The notes below the pieces were generated by a model. It was not told the DNA's origin. It did no database searches and worked only from the letters and a program-made list of their open reading frames with translations. The position numbers were made by a program, and so were the translations under genes. Shown here piece by piece: positions 53,022 to 62,174 of a stretch of DNA of 64,000 bases (the stretch's first letter is position 1; each line of letters opens with the position of its first letter). Source of the DNA: Mesorhizobium sp. WSM4904 (lineage in GTDB: Bacteria > Pseudomonadota > Alphaproteobacteria > Rhizobiales > Rhizobiaceae); assembly GCF_029674545.1 (NCBI RefSeq), contig NZ_CP121354.1:6395001-6459000 (forward strand), read 5' to 3'.

Positions 53022-54180
53022 CCCGCAAGCCGTCGCCGAGGAAGTTGAACGCCAGGATGACGAGAATGACGGGGAGGATCGGCAAAAGCAGCCATGGATA
53101 GAACGCGATCACGCTGACGCTGCGCGCCTCGGTGAGCAGGATGCCCCAGCTGGTTATAGGCGCCCGCAGGCCGAGCCCCAGGAAGCTCAGCGCCGTCTCG
53201 CCCAGGATCATGCCGGGTATGGAGATCGTCGCCGTCGCGATCAGATGCGACATGAAGCCCGGAATGAGGTGCCGCCGGATAATGCGGCCGCTGCTGGCGC
53301 CCATCAATTGCGCGGCCAGAACGTAATCCTCCTCACGCAAGGCTAGAAGTTTTGAGCGCACGGCCCGCGCCAGTCCGGTCCAGTGGAGCAGCCCGAGGAT
53401 GACGGTGATGCCGAAATAGATCAGGATCGGGCTCCAGGTTATCGGCATGATCGCCGCCAGAGCCAGCCATAGCGGGATGCTGGGAATCGATTGCAGAACC
53501 TCGATTATCCGTTGAACGATCAGGTCGAAGATACCGCCGTGATAGCCGGCCAGCCCCCCGATGACGATGCCGAGCAGGAAGCTGAAACCGATGCCGACAA
53601 GGCCGATTGTCAGTGAAATGCGTGCGCCATAGATGATGCGCGAGAGCACATCGCGTCCCAGCCTGTCGGTGCCGGCCAGAAAGAGCTGGCCGTTCTCGGC
53701 AGGGCAGACAAGATGCCTGTCGCCTTCGATCAGGCCCCAGAACCGGTAACTGTCGCCCTTGCAGAAGAAACGGATCCGCTGAACATCATCCTGTTTATCG
53801 GTGTAGTTTCGCTTGAGCGTGTCCATGTCCAGCGTCATCTGGCGGCCATAGACAAACGGCCCGACGAACTGGCCATTGTGGAACAGGTGCACCTGCTGCG
53901 GCGGCGAATAGATGTAGTCCATGTTGCGCGTGTGCAGATTGTAGGGCGCCAGGAACTCGCAGATCAGTATCCCGAGATAGAGCGCTACCAGGAATATGCC
54001 GGATATAAGGGCAAGCCGGTGCCGTCGGAATTTCCACCACATCAGCCGCAACTGCGACGCCTGAAAGACCTTCGACTGCTCCGCCGTCATCGCCTCGACC
54101 GACTGCAGGTCAAAGGGCGCGATGGATACGTAGTGTTGCAGCGGGGCACCCGGAGCGGGCAGCGGCGATTGCGTGTTCAT
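52999..54180 (-). CDS. Peptide-type ABC transporter permease (DppC/OppC-like)
   Basis: A 393-residue inner membrane permease. A long N-terminal cytoplasmic stretch and first helix (RRHRLALISGIFLVALYLG) precede a large periplasmic insertion of about 130 residues, then five helices. The ATPase-coupling EAA loop is seen as AQLMGASSGRIIRRHLIPG. The family is oligopeptide/dipeptide/nickel importers. It overlaps the partner permease by 4 bases. Confidence 0.9.
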   Translation of the reverse strand: MNTQSPLPAPGAPLQHYVSIAPFDLQSVEAMTAEQSKVFQASQLRLMWWKFRRHRLALISGIFLVALYLGILICEFLAPYNLHTRNMDYIYSPPQQVHLFHNGQFVGPFVYGRQMTLDMDTLKRNYTDKQDDVQRIRFFCKGDSYRFWGLIEGDRHLVCPAENGQLFLAGTDRLGRDVLSRIIYGARISLTIGLVGIGFSFLLGIVIGGLAGYHGGIFDLIVQRIIEVLQSIPSIPLWLALAAIMPITWSPILIYFGITVILGLLHWTGLARAVRSKLLALREEDYVLAAQLMGASSGRIIRRHLIPGFMSHLIATATISIPGMILGETALSFLGLGLRAPITSWGILLTEARSVSVIAFYPWLLLPILPVILVILAFNFLGDGLRDAADPYK

Positions 54181-55175
54181 TTGGTGCTGCCGCCCTGCAA
54201 GCGAATTCGCGGATCAAGCAGCGCCAGCGCCAGGTCGGAAATCAGGACTCCGATGACCGTCAGGAAGGCGAGGAACATAAGGAACGACCCTGCCAGATAC
54301 ATGTCCTGGCTCTGCAGCGCCCTGATCAGCATCGGCCCGGTCGTTTCCAAAGACAGCACGATCGCCGTGATTTCGGCGCCGGAGATGATGGCCGGCAGGA
54401 TGGAGCCGATGTCTGAAATGAAGAAATTGAGTGCCATGCGCAGCGGATATTTGACCAGCGCCTTGAAGGGGTGAAGGCCTTTGGCGCGCGCGGTCACGAC
54501 ATATTGCTTGTGAAGCTCGTCGAGCAGATTGGCGCGCAGCCGCCGGATCATGCTTGCCGTGCCCCCGGTGCCGATGATCAAGACCGGGATCCAGAGATGG
54601 GCGAGGATAGACTTCGCCTTGGCCCAACTCATCGGTTCGCCGAGATATTGCTGGTCCATGAGATGGCCTATGGACGTGCCGAACCAGATGTTGGCGAAAT
54701 ACATCAGGATCAGCGCCAGCATGAAGTTCGGAATGGCAAGGCCTAGAAGGCCGAACAAGGTCAGGCCGTAGTCGCCCCAGCTGTATTGATGCGTGGCGGA
54801 GTACATGCCGATCGGAAAGGCGATGAGCCAGGTGAAGATGATCGTGACGAAGGAAACCAGCACGGTCAGCCACATTCGGTCACCGATGACATCGCGAACC
54901 GGCAGCTCATATTCGAAGGAATAGCCGAAATCGCCGTGTAGCATCCCGCCGACCCAGTAGAAGTAGCGAATGACCGGCGGCTTGTCGAAACCATACTCCT
55001 TGCGCATCATCTGGATGCGATCGGAATCCACCGCTTCGCCCTGAGCCCGAAGTTCGGAAACATAGCTGTCGAAATAGTCGCCTGGGGGAAGTTCGATGAT
55101 CGTGAACACCAGCGCCGATATGACCAGCAGCGTTGGAACCATCACGGCGATGCGCCAGACAATATATCGAAGCAC
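54177..55175 (-). CDS. Peptide-type ABC transporter permease (DppB/OppB-like)
   Basis: A 332-residue inner membrane permease with N-terminal YIVWRIAVMVPTLLVISALV, the conserved YGFDKPPVIRYFYW periplasmic motif, and the EAA loop VTARAKGLHPFKALVKYPLR. It pairs with the permease at 52999. Its start is 2 bases after the binding-protein stop. Confidence 0.9.
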   Translation of the reverse strand: MLRYIVWRIAVMVPTLLVISALVFTIIELPPGDYFDSYVSELRAQGEAVDSDRIQMMRKEYGFDKPPVIRYFYWVGGMLHGDFGYSFEYELPVRDVIGDRMWLTVLVSFVTIIFTWLIAFPIGMYSATHQYSWGDYGLTLFGLLGLAIPNFMLALILMYFANIWFGTSIGHLMDQQYLGEPMSWAKAKSILAHLWIPVLIIGTGGTASMIRRLRANLLDELHKQYVVTARAKGLHPFKALVKYPLRMALNFFISDIGSILPAIISGAEITAIVLSLETTGPMLIRALQSQDMYLAGSFLMFLAFLTVIGVLISDLALALLDPRIRLQGGSTK

Positions 55176-55177
55176 GC

Positions 55178-57076
55178 TCAGGACTCTCCAAGCCAGAATG
55201 TGTCCGGCATATAGACACCGAAATAGGCGGTCGGGTCGTAGCCGTAGAGCGCCTTGTCAGGCAGATTGCGCAGCCGCGAGGACGCCAGAATCGGCTGATG
55301 CGTTCCGTTCACCGTGCCGATCGAAAACACCTGGTCGGTGTAGATCGACAGCATTGAATTCCAGATTTCGGCGCGCTCCGTAGCCTTGGTCGATGCGTTC
55401 CAGCGCTTGAGCAAAGCCATCAGCTCGACCACAGGCGGAAGGTCGGGCGCCTCGCCGACCGTGCCGTGAGACAGGTAGTGAGCGCCCCAGAGCGGCCATT
55501 GCAGCTGGTCGTCGATGGTGGGGGCCAACTGGTACGGGTTCATGTCGGCGGTCGGTACGCCATTGTCGATGCCCGACCAAATCGACATCATGATCTCGCC
55601 ACCAAGCGCGCGGCTGCGGAAGATGTCTCGCTGCGAAGTCCGGACGAACAGGGCGATGCCGACCTGCCGCCAGTGATCGGTGATGAGTTCGAGCGCATCG
55701 GTTTCCAGCGTGCTTTCGCCGGCCGTTTCCACGATGACCTGCGCCGGGCGTCCATCGGGCAGTATGCGCAGGCCGTCATCGTCACGCGTCTGAAGCCCGA
55801 CCTCGTCGAGCAGGGCATTGGCCTGGTCGGGATCATGGGCGACCCAGGCTTTCGCGAATTCCGGCCGGTAGAGTGGGCTCTCCGGCAGGACGGTATCGGC
55901 ACTCTCCTGCGCCAATCCGTAGAACACGGCCAAATTGATTTCGCGCCTGTCGACAGCAAGCGAAAGTGCGCGGCGCACGCGCACGTCGCGAAGCAGGCCA
56001 CGCCACACCTTGTCGGCACAATTCAGATTGGGCAGCAGCGCCAGCCGCGAACCCTGTGTGCGTTTCCAAAGATGCATCTTCACCGGGTAGCGCTTCTCCG
56101 CGTCCTTCAGGAAGGAGTAGTCGGCAAAGTCGATTCCCATGCATTGCAGGTCGCTCTCGCCCGCACCGGTCTTGGCGGAAATGATCGCCGACGAGCTGAC
56201 ATTCATGACGATCCGGTCGACATAAGGCAGTTGCCGACCGTTCTCGTCTACTCGATGAAAGAACGGGTTGCGCTCGAAGATGAACTGCTCAGCCGGCGGC
56301 TTGGTCCGGTTATGCCAAGGATCGAGAGTCGGCAGTTCCGGGTTCTCCGGGCGATACTGACGCGACATGCGGATATGCAGGAGCGTCCATTTCTTGGCCC
56401 TGTTCTCCTCCATCAGGCCGGCGAGCCGGAATGGATCCTGGTATTTCTTGTGGAACTGCTTGAGATAGGCGGCCGGCAGGACAAGCGATAGCGGCGAAGC
56501 AGCAGCGAGCTTGGGCAGGAAATCGGGATTGGGCGCATCCCAGCTGTAGCGGACCGTCAAAGGATCGACGATCTCGAAGCGTGGCGGCTTGCCGTCCGCC
56601 AGCAAGGCCGGGGCGAGCCCGCCTTGCGAAAGCTCATCGTTGAGCCAGACATCTTCCCAGCAATAGCGAAAATCCTCCGGCGTCAGCAGGCTGCCGTCGG
56701 ACCACTTATGTCCTTCCCGTATCTTGAAAGTGAAGACGCGGTCATCCGCTACGTCGAAACTTTCGAGAATGTCGGGTTGCAGGTTGAGCTTTTCGTCATA
56801 GCCGACCAGGCGAGCATACCCATAGATCGTCATCAGCCGGATATCTTTCTGGCTGCCGATGATCGTGCGCAGCGTGCCGCCGTACTGGCCTGGCTGTCGG
56901 CCCATCGCAGCGAGATTCAACACGCGCGGGTTCTTGGGCAAGCGTTCGGCGAGCGCCGGTACCGCCAGGGCCTTCAGCAGCGGCTGAAGAAATTCCGGCT
57001 CCAGATCGCCGGCACGCAACGTGCCCGGCACAAATGCCGAAGCCATAAGTCCAAGGACGGTGCGCCGGCTGATCAA
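55178..57076 (-). CDS. Peptide-type ABC transporter substrate-binding protein
   Basis: A 632-residue family 5 (SBP_bac_5) periplasmic binding protein, larger than most (500-550). The start is probably TTG at 57076, overlapping the ATPase stop by TTGA. It yields a twin-arginine-like signal ([15 protein letters not shown], cleavage near TLRAGD). Family features are QYGGTLRTIIGSQ, FKIREGHKWSDGSLLTPEDF and RVRRALSLAVDRREI. The ligand is unknown; peptides, opines or oligosaccharides are possible in rhizobia. Confidence 0.88.
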   Translation of the reverse strand: MISRRTVLGLMASAFVPGTLRAGDLEPEFLQPLLKALAVPALAERLPKNPRVLNLAAMGRQPGQYGGTLRTIIGSQKDIRLMTIYGYARLVGYDEKLNLQPDILESFDVADDRVFTFKIREGHKWSDGSLLTPEDFRYCWEDVWLNDELSQGGLAPALLADGKPPRFEIVDPLTVRYSWDAPNPDFLPKLAAASPLSLVLPAAYLKQFHKKYQDPFRLAGLMEENRAKKWTLLHIRMSRQYRPENPELPTLDPWHNRTKPPAEQFIFERNPFFHRVDENGRQLPYVDRIVMNVSSSAIISAKTGAGESDLQCMGIDFADYSFLKDAEKRYPVKMHLWKRTQGSRLALLPNLNCADKVWRGLLRDVRVRRALSLAVDRREINLAVFYGLAQESADTVLPESPLYRPEFAKAWVAHDPDQANALLDEVGLQTRDDDGLRILPDGRPAQVIVETAGESTLETDALELITDHWRQVGIALFVRTSQRDIFRSRALGGEIMMSIWSGIDNGVPTADMNPYQLAPTIDDQLQWPLWGAHYLSHGTVGEAPDLPPVVELMALLKRWNASTKATERAEIWNSMLSIYTDQVFSIGTVNGTHQPILASSRLRNLPDKALYGYDPTAYFGVYMPDTFWLGES

Positions 57077-58968
57077 TGGCGCAACTCGCTGACATTGGCC
57101 GAACGTCGGGCCAGCACGAGATGGCCGCCGCCAAGATCGAGCGGCGACAGCATATCCTCGCCGCCCTCGTCGCGGAATTGCGGTCCCCAAGCGCTCGTGT
57201 CGGAAGCGCCGCTGAGCTTCAGCGTCTTGAAATCCATCGGCCTGTCGAGATCGGGGAAAGGCACTGCGGCGACCAGTGAGCGCGTGTAGGGGTGGATCGG
57301 TTTCCTAAGCAGAATCTCGCGTGGCGCAAGCTCGACGATGCGCCCGCCGCACATCACCGCGATGCGGTCTGCCATGTAGTCCACCACCGCCAGGTTGTGG
57401 GATATGAACAGGTAGGTCAGGCCCAGTTCCTTCTGCAGGTCCTTCAGAAGGTTCAGGATCTGCGCCTGGACGGAGACATCGAGCGCCGAAACCGGTTCGT
57501 CGCAGATCAGAAGTTCAGGCCCCAGCGCCAACGCGCGCGCGATGCCGATACGCTGACGCTGCCCGCCGGAGAAACTGTGCGGATAACGCTTGATGAAGCG
57601 CGGATCGAGCCCGATTGCCTGCATCAGGCTCTTGACCATGGCGAGTCGGGACGCGGCATTGCCACGTTGATGGATTTCCAGCGGCTCGCTCAAGATGTTC
57701 TCCACCGTCATGCGAGGTGAAAGCGATGAAACCGGATCCTGGAAGACCATCTGGATTTTCGCGCGCAGCGTGCGCAAGGCCTCGCCCTCGCCTGCCAGGA
57801 CGTCGATCGGTCCATCGCGGCCGTTGAAGATCACAGAGCCGCCGCTAGGGGTTACGGCCCGCATGAGAATTTTGCTGACGGTGGTTTTGCCGGAACCGCT
57901 TTCGCCGACCAGACCCAGGCACTCACCCCGCCTGATATCGAAGCTCACGCCGTCCACGGCGCGAACAGAGGTTTGATGGTCCCCGCCGAACCATCCGGAC
58001 TTGCGGATGGTGAAGGTCTTCTTCAGATCCCTGACCGACAGCAGGATGTCGTCCGGCCCCTTCGATGACGGCGCCGTCTGCTTGCCGAGCAGGTTGCCGA
58101 CATTTACCGGCACCTCGCGCAGCGCCTTTAGCCTTTCGCCTGGCTTCAGTTCGAAATGCGGAACGGCTGCCATCAGCCCCTTCAGGTAAGGGTGGCCTGG
58201 CCGGCGGAATATCGCTTCGACAGGTCCCGCTTCCATGATCTCGCCATGATACATGACCACCACCTCGTCGGCGACATTGGCAACCACGCCGAGGTCGTGC
58301 GTGATCAGCAGCATCGCCATGTTCAGCTTGGTCTGAAGCCCGCGCAGCAATTGCAGGATCTGCGCCTGGATGGTGACGTCCAACGCCGTCGTCGGCTCAT
58401 CGGCGATCAACAGGGCGGGCCGGCAGATAAGCGCCATGGCGATCATGGCGCGCTGGCGCAATCCTCCCGAAAGTTCAAAGGGGTACATGTCATAGGCGCG
58501 CTTGGGGTTGGGAAAGCCGACAAGGCTGAGCATTTCCTCGGTCCGCGCCTTGCGCTCCGCCCGAGTCATCGGCGTATGAATCCGCAGGGATTCGCTGACC
58601 TGGTTGCCGATCGTGTGCAGCGGCGACAGCGATGTCATCGGCTCCTGGAAGATCTCGCCGATGCGGCTGCCCCTCAACGCCCGGATTTCGGGTCCATCAC
58701 GCGGCATCTTGAGGATATCCTGCGTCTTGCCGGGCTTTTCAGGATCGGAAAACAGGATGCGGCCGCGAACATGGGCCGAGTTCGGCAAAATGCCCATCAC
58801 TGCCTGGCTGAGAACCGATTTTCCGGAACCTGACTCGCCCACGAGCGCGGTGACCTTGCCCGGCAGCACGCGAAGATTTGCGCGCCTGACGGCATGCAAC
58901 GGCCCCCCGACAATGGCAAAAGAGATGCCTACGTCCTCGATCCGCAGCAGATCGACACCAGAATTCAT
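57073..58968 (-). CDS. Fused dual ATPase of a peptide-type ABC importer (DppD-DppF-like)
   Basis: A 631-residue protein with two complete ABC domains. First: [30 protein letters not shown]. Second (from about residue 340): [31 protein letters not shown]. Both carry the oligopeptide/dipeptide C-terminal extension ([12 protein letters not shown] and [12 protein letters not shown]). The ATG at 58968 gives the family N-terminus. It is the first gene of the leftward operon ATPase / binding protein / two permeases. Confidence 0.93.
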   Translation of the reverse strand: MNSGVDLLRIEDVGISFAIVGGPLHAVRRANLRVLPGKVTALVGESGSGKSVLSQAVMGILPNSAHVRGRILFSDPEKPGKTQDILKMPRDGPEIRALRGSRIGEIFQEPMTSLSPLHTIGNQVSESLRIHTPMTRAERKARTEEMLSLVGFPNPKRAYDMYPFELSGGLRQRAMIAMALICRPALLIADEPTTALDVTIQAQILQLLRGLQTKLNMAMLLITHDLGVVANVADEVVVMYHGEIMEAGPVEAIFRRPGHPYLKGLMAAVPHFELKPGERLKALREVPVNVGNLLGKQTAPSSKGPDDILLSVRDLKKTFTIRKSGWFGGDHQTSVRAVDGVSFDIRRGECLGLVGESGSGKTTVSKILMRAVTPSGGSVIFNGRDGPIDVLAGEGEALRTLRAKIQMVFQDPVSSLSPRMTVENILSEPLEIHQRGNAASRLAMVKSLMQAIGLDPRFIKRYPHSFSGGQRQRIGIARALALGPELLICDEPVSALDVSVQAQILNLLKDLQKELGLTYLFISHNLAVVDYMADRIAVMCGGRIVELAPREILLRKPIHPYTRSLVAAVPFPDLDRPMDFKTLKLSGASDTSAWGPQFRDEGGEDMLSPLDLGGGHLVLARRSANVSELRH

Positions 58969-59113
58969 TCTCGCACCAGCCCCACTCTGGCAAGTCCAGA
59001 AAGCGAGACTAGCGCATTGCCAGCCCAGAGCAACTTGGATTTCGAAACGGTCGCCAGTGGCGGAGCCGGCGACCGCACTGTTTGCCAAAAGCGTGGGGAT
59101 CAGATCGTGGCAG

Positions 59114-60454
59114 CTATTGGATCTTGCTTGGGTCGCCCGCCGCCATGCGCGCGGCATCGCGATGAAGCAGCATGACCTGCTCGGCGTCCGATCTTCGGTC
59201 GTAAATCGGCTCCAGCGCACCGTCTTCATCGAGTGCGAGAGCGCCCGACAGATCGGGTGAAAGCACCGTCAGCTTCTGCTTGATGCCAGCCAGCTCCTCA
59301 TTGCCGAGCGTCAGCCAGCTGTTGGCGCCGCAATAGCCGGCGAAGTCTTTGCTGGCGAGAACGCTGTGCGGATATTTCTTGGTCAGGGTCTGGAGGCGCT
59401 GGACCTCGTTTACAGCCGAACCGAAGACAGAGAATGTAAGCCGGTCGGTAAGCCCGACATTGCCGAACATCACGTTGCCGACATGCAGGCCGATGCCAAA
59501 TTTTATGTCGGACAACCCCTGTTCCTTTCTGCGCAGATTGAGATCCATCATACGCGCGCTGGCCTTGTGGGCGGCCGCAAGAGCAGCCTGGCAGGCGGTC
59601 TCGGACTGCGAACGGTGCCTTTCGCAAGGGTAGATGGCAATGAAGCCATCACCTATGAAGCTCATGATCTGCCCACCGTTGCGATTGAACGGTGCAGCAA
59701 CGGCGTCGAAAAACTGGTTCAGCGTATCGATATAGATTTCGCGACCGGAGGTTTCGGCAAGCCTTGACGACCCGCGCATATCCCCCATGACCAGTGCGGC
59801 CCGGATAGTATCTCCCTCGCCGCGCTTGATCTGGCCGTCAAGTACGCGCCTGCCGGCGTCGCCGCCGAGATAGGTGGTCATCATGTTGTCGGCGAGCTTG
59901 GTGAGCACCGCCATCTTGGTGGCGATAGCGAGATGGCTCTGGATGCGCAGCAGCGCCGAAATCATACTTTCGCTGAAGCCTGCGGCGCTGTCGGTGGACC
60001 ACGACCCCATCATGCCCTGACTGGTGTTGCCGCTGAAGGGATGGACGAAAGCCATGTAATCGGTGACGCCCATAAGCCGCAGGTCATCGAAAACAGGAAA
60101 CTCCGACAGCACCGAGGGGTCGAGCCGGCGTCGCAGATGGTCGAGCTTATTGCTGAGCAGATGGTAGTATGGGCTGGTCAGGAATCTTTCGGACGGCACG
60201 CCGGCCTGCTTGCGGAAGCCTTCCACTTCCATGCCCTGGCCGCGAACCCAGGTGAAGCCGAGCGCATCATAAAGCGGATGAAGCATCGAGAAGCTCAAAT
60301 GCACCCGCTTCAGCGGCAGGCCGGCAGCAGCCAGCCGTTCGCAAAAGCCATTTACCAATGTTTCCAGGTCGTTGCCCGCCAGTGCCGAGTGGGTCAGCCA
60401 ATCGGCAACCTTATCCATGAGAATGGCGGAAATTTCTGCTTGCGATGTGCTCAT
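59114..60454 (-). CDS. Class III nucleotide cyclase with altered specificity residues
   Basis: A 446-residue protein. The N-terminal 190 residues form a ligand-sensing-like domain (LSFSMLHPLYDALGFTW, MAFVHPFSGNTSQGMMGSWS), and a class III cyclase domain follows. The metal Asp residues are kept (VMGDMRGSS, FIGDGFIAIY), as are Asn/Arg (NEVQRLQ). The purine-specifying Lys is Ser (IMSFIGD) and the matching Asp is Ser (SVFGSAVN). Such changes are seen in some bacterial cyclases; the product cannot be predicted. It stands 145 bases upstream of the ABC ATPase gene on the same strand. Confidence 0.88.
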   Translation of the reverse strand: MSTSQAEISAILMDKVADWLTHSALAGNDLETLVNGFCERLAAAGLPLKRVHLSFSMLHPLYDALGFTWVRGQGMEVEGFRKQAGVPSERFLTSPYYHLLSNKLDHLRRRLDPSVLSEFPVFDDLRLMGVTDYMAFVHPFSGNTSQGMMGSWSTDSAAGFSESMISALLRIQSHLAIATKMAVLTKLADNMMTTYLGGDAGRRVLDGQIKRGEGDTIRAALVMGDMRGSSRLAETSGREIYIDTLNQFFDAVAAPFNRNGGQIMSFIGDGFIAIYPCERHRSQSETACQAALAAAHKASARMMDLNLRRKEQGLSDIKFGIGLHVGNVMFGNVGLTDRLTFSVFGSAVNEVQRLQTLTKKYPHSVLASKDFAGYCGANSWLTLGNEELAGIKQKLTVLSPDLSGALALDEDGALEPIYDRRSDAEQVMLLHRDAARMAAGDPSKIQ

Positions 60455-60718
60455 GCTATCTCGAAACCCGTCGAAGACGGAGCCATTACCCTCTGTTCTG
60501 CCATAACACAGTCCGCCAACGACGCCACGATAAGATACCCGAAGTCAACGAGGCCGGCCTCGGCGGCAAAAGCGGCGAAGCATTTCCCGGATCACTATCG
60601 TTGCAGCCAAGAAGAAGGCGTAAATGCATCTGTGTTCTGCTTGCGTTATGTGGCGAGGCAGCCGGCAGAGTGCAACCACGATCCTGACACTGGCAAAAAT
60701 TCGCCGGCTCAGACGCCG

Positions 60719-62104
60719 TCAAGCCTTCACCACCGTCTCTCGGACCAGCCCGAGACGGCCAAAAACATTGCGTGTGTCGACGATCAGAAGGGCGTGATCA
60801 GCGATCGTCTGATAGTCGATCGCGTCGTGGTCGGTTGCAACGACGACAGCATCGAAATCCTTCAAGGCTGCCTTGGTCAATTCGACCGAGCGGCGCCCTT
60901 TGATCGCCATATGCTCCCGGGTGGTCGGGATCTCGGTAACATGCGGGTCATGGAATTCCGCCTTGCCGCCCCATTCCTCGATGAGTTCAATGAGCCGCAA
61001 TGAGGGGCTTTCGCGGATGTCGGGCACATTCTTCTTATAGGCGAGCCCGATGATGAGAATGCGCGAGCGGCTGAGCGCCTTGCCGCAGCGCCGGTCCAGC
61101 GCCTTCGCGAGTTCATCGACGACATGACGCGGCATGGCCGTGTTGATCTCTGCCGCCAGCTCGATGAAGCGGGTCGGCAGTTCGTATTCGCGCGCCTTCC
61201 ACGTCAGGTAGAAGGGATCGATCGGAACGCAGTGCCCGCCAAGTCCGGGGCCAGGATAGAAAGGCATGTAGCCGAAGGGCTTGCTCTTTGCCGCCTCGAT
61301 CACCTCCCAGATGTCGATGCCCATCGCGCCGAGAACGACCTTCAGCTCGTTGACGAGGGCGATGTTGACCGAGCGGAAGATGTTTTCCGTCAGCTTGACC
61401 GCCTCCGCTGTCGCCGTCGAGGAAACCGGAACGACGGTCTTGACCACGCCCTGATAGAAAGCCTGCACGAGCGTCGCCGCTTCAATGCCGTCGCCTGCCA
61501 CGACCTTGGGGATCGTCGCGACCTCAAAGCTGCGGTTGCCGGGATCCTCGCGTTCGGGCGAGAAGCCGAGGAAGAAGTCTATCTTCGACTGCAGGCCGGT
61601 TTCTTCCAGTATGGGCTTGATCACGTCGTCGGTGGTGCCGGGATAGGTAGTCGATTCCAGCACGACGAGCTGGCCGGGACGCAGATGTTTCGCAATGGTG
61701 CCTGCCGTGTTCCTGACAAAGGAGAGATCCGGCTCACGGTTTTTCGTCAGCGGCGTCGGAACGCAGATGATGATGACCTCGCAGACGGCCAGTTCGGCAA
61801 AATCCGCAGTGGCACGGAATCGTCCGCTCGCCACCTGGCCGGCAAGGGCTGTCGACGTCACCGCCTCGATGTAGGATTGGCCGTTATTCAGGCTCTCGAC
61901 CTTCTGGGCTTCGATGTCGAAGCCGGAAACCGGAAAGCCGGCTCGCGCGATCGCAACCGCCAGCGGCAACCCGACATAACCCAGTCCGATCACGCCGACC
62001 TGCGCGGCGCGCGTCGAAATCCGGTTCAGAAGACGGTCATATATCGATCCTGAGGCGTCCAAAAATCTGCTTCCCGTCAATTCGGACAGGCTGTCCGCTC
62101 GCAT
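60719..62104 (-). CDS. Nucleotide-sugar dehydrogenase (UDP-GlcNAc/ManNAc 6-dehydrogenase, WbpA-like)
   Basis: A 461-residue UDP-glucose/GDP-mannose dehydrogenase family enzyme making a uronic acid sugar nucleotide with NAD. Features are VGVIGLGYVGLPLAVAIARA, VPTPLTKNREPDLSFV (typical of the WbpA/TviB group), the catalytic Cys in GPGLGGHCVPIDPFYL, and GLAYKKNVPDIRESP. The chosen ATG at 62104 drops 21 residues of the longest frame; the true start is uncertain. The product would feed a surface polysaccharide, consistent with the glycosyltransferase at the window end. Confidence 0.9.
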   Translation of the reverse strand: MRADSLSELTGSRFLDASGSIYDRLLNRISTRAAQVGVIGLGYVGLPLAVAIARAGFPVSGFDIEAQKVESLNNGQSYIEAVTSTALAGQVASGRFRATADFAELAVCEVIIICVPTPLTKNREPDLSFVRNTAGTIAKHLRPGQLVVLESTTYPGTTDDVIKPILEETGLQSKIDFFLGFSPEREDPGNRSFEVATIPKVVAGDGIEAATLVQAFYQGVVKTVVPVSSTATAEAVKLTENIFRSVNIALVNELKVVLGAMGIDIWEVIEAAKSKPFGYMPFYPGPGLGGHCVPIDPFYLTWKAREYELPTRFIELAAEINTAMPRHVVDELAKALDRRCGKALSRSRILIIGLAYKKNVPDIRESPSLRLIELIEEWGGKAEFHDPHVTEIPTTREHMAIKGRRSVELTKAALKDFDAVVVATDHDAIDYQTIADHALLIVDTRNVFGRLGLVRETVVKA

Positions 62105-62174
62105 GCCGAAGCTCACTTGGTCCCAAGACCATGGCCGAGGCATATTGCGGAAGATCGGTTTCCGCAAGCCGTCA

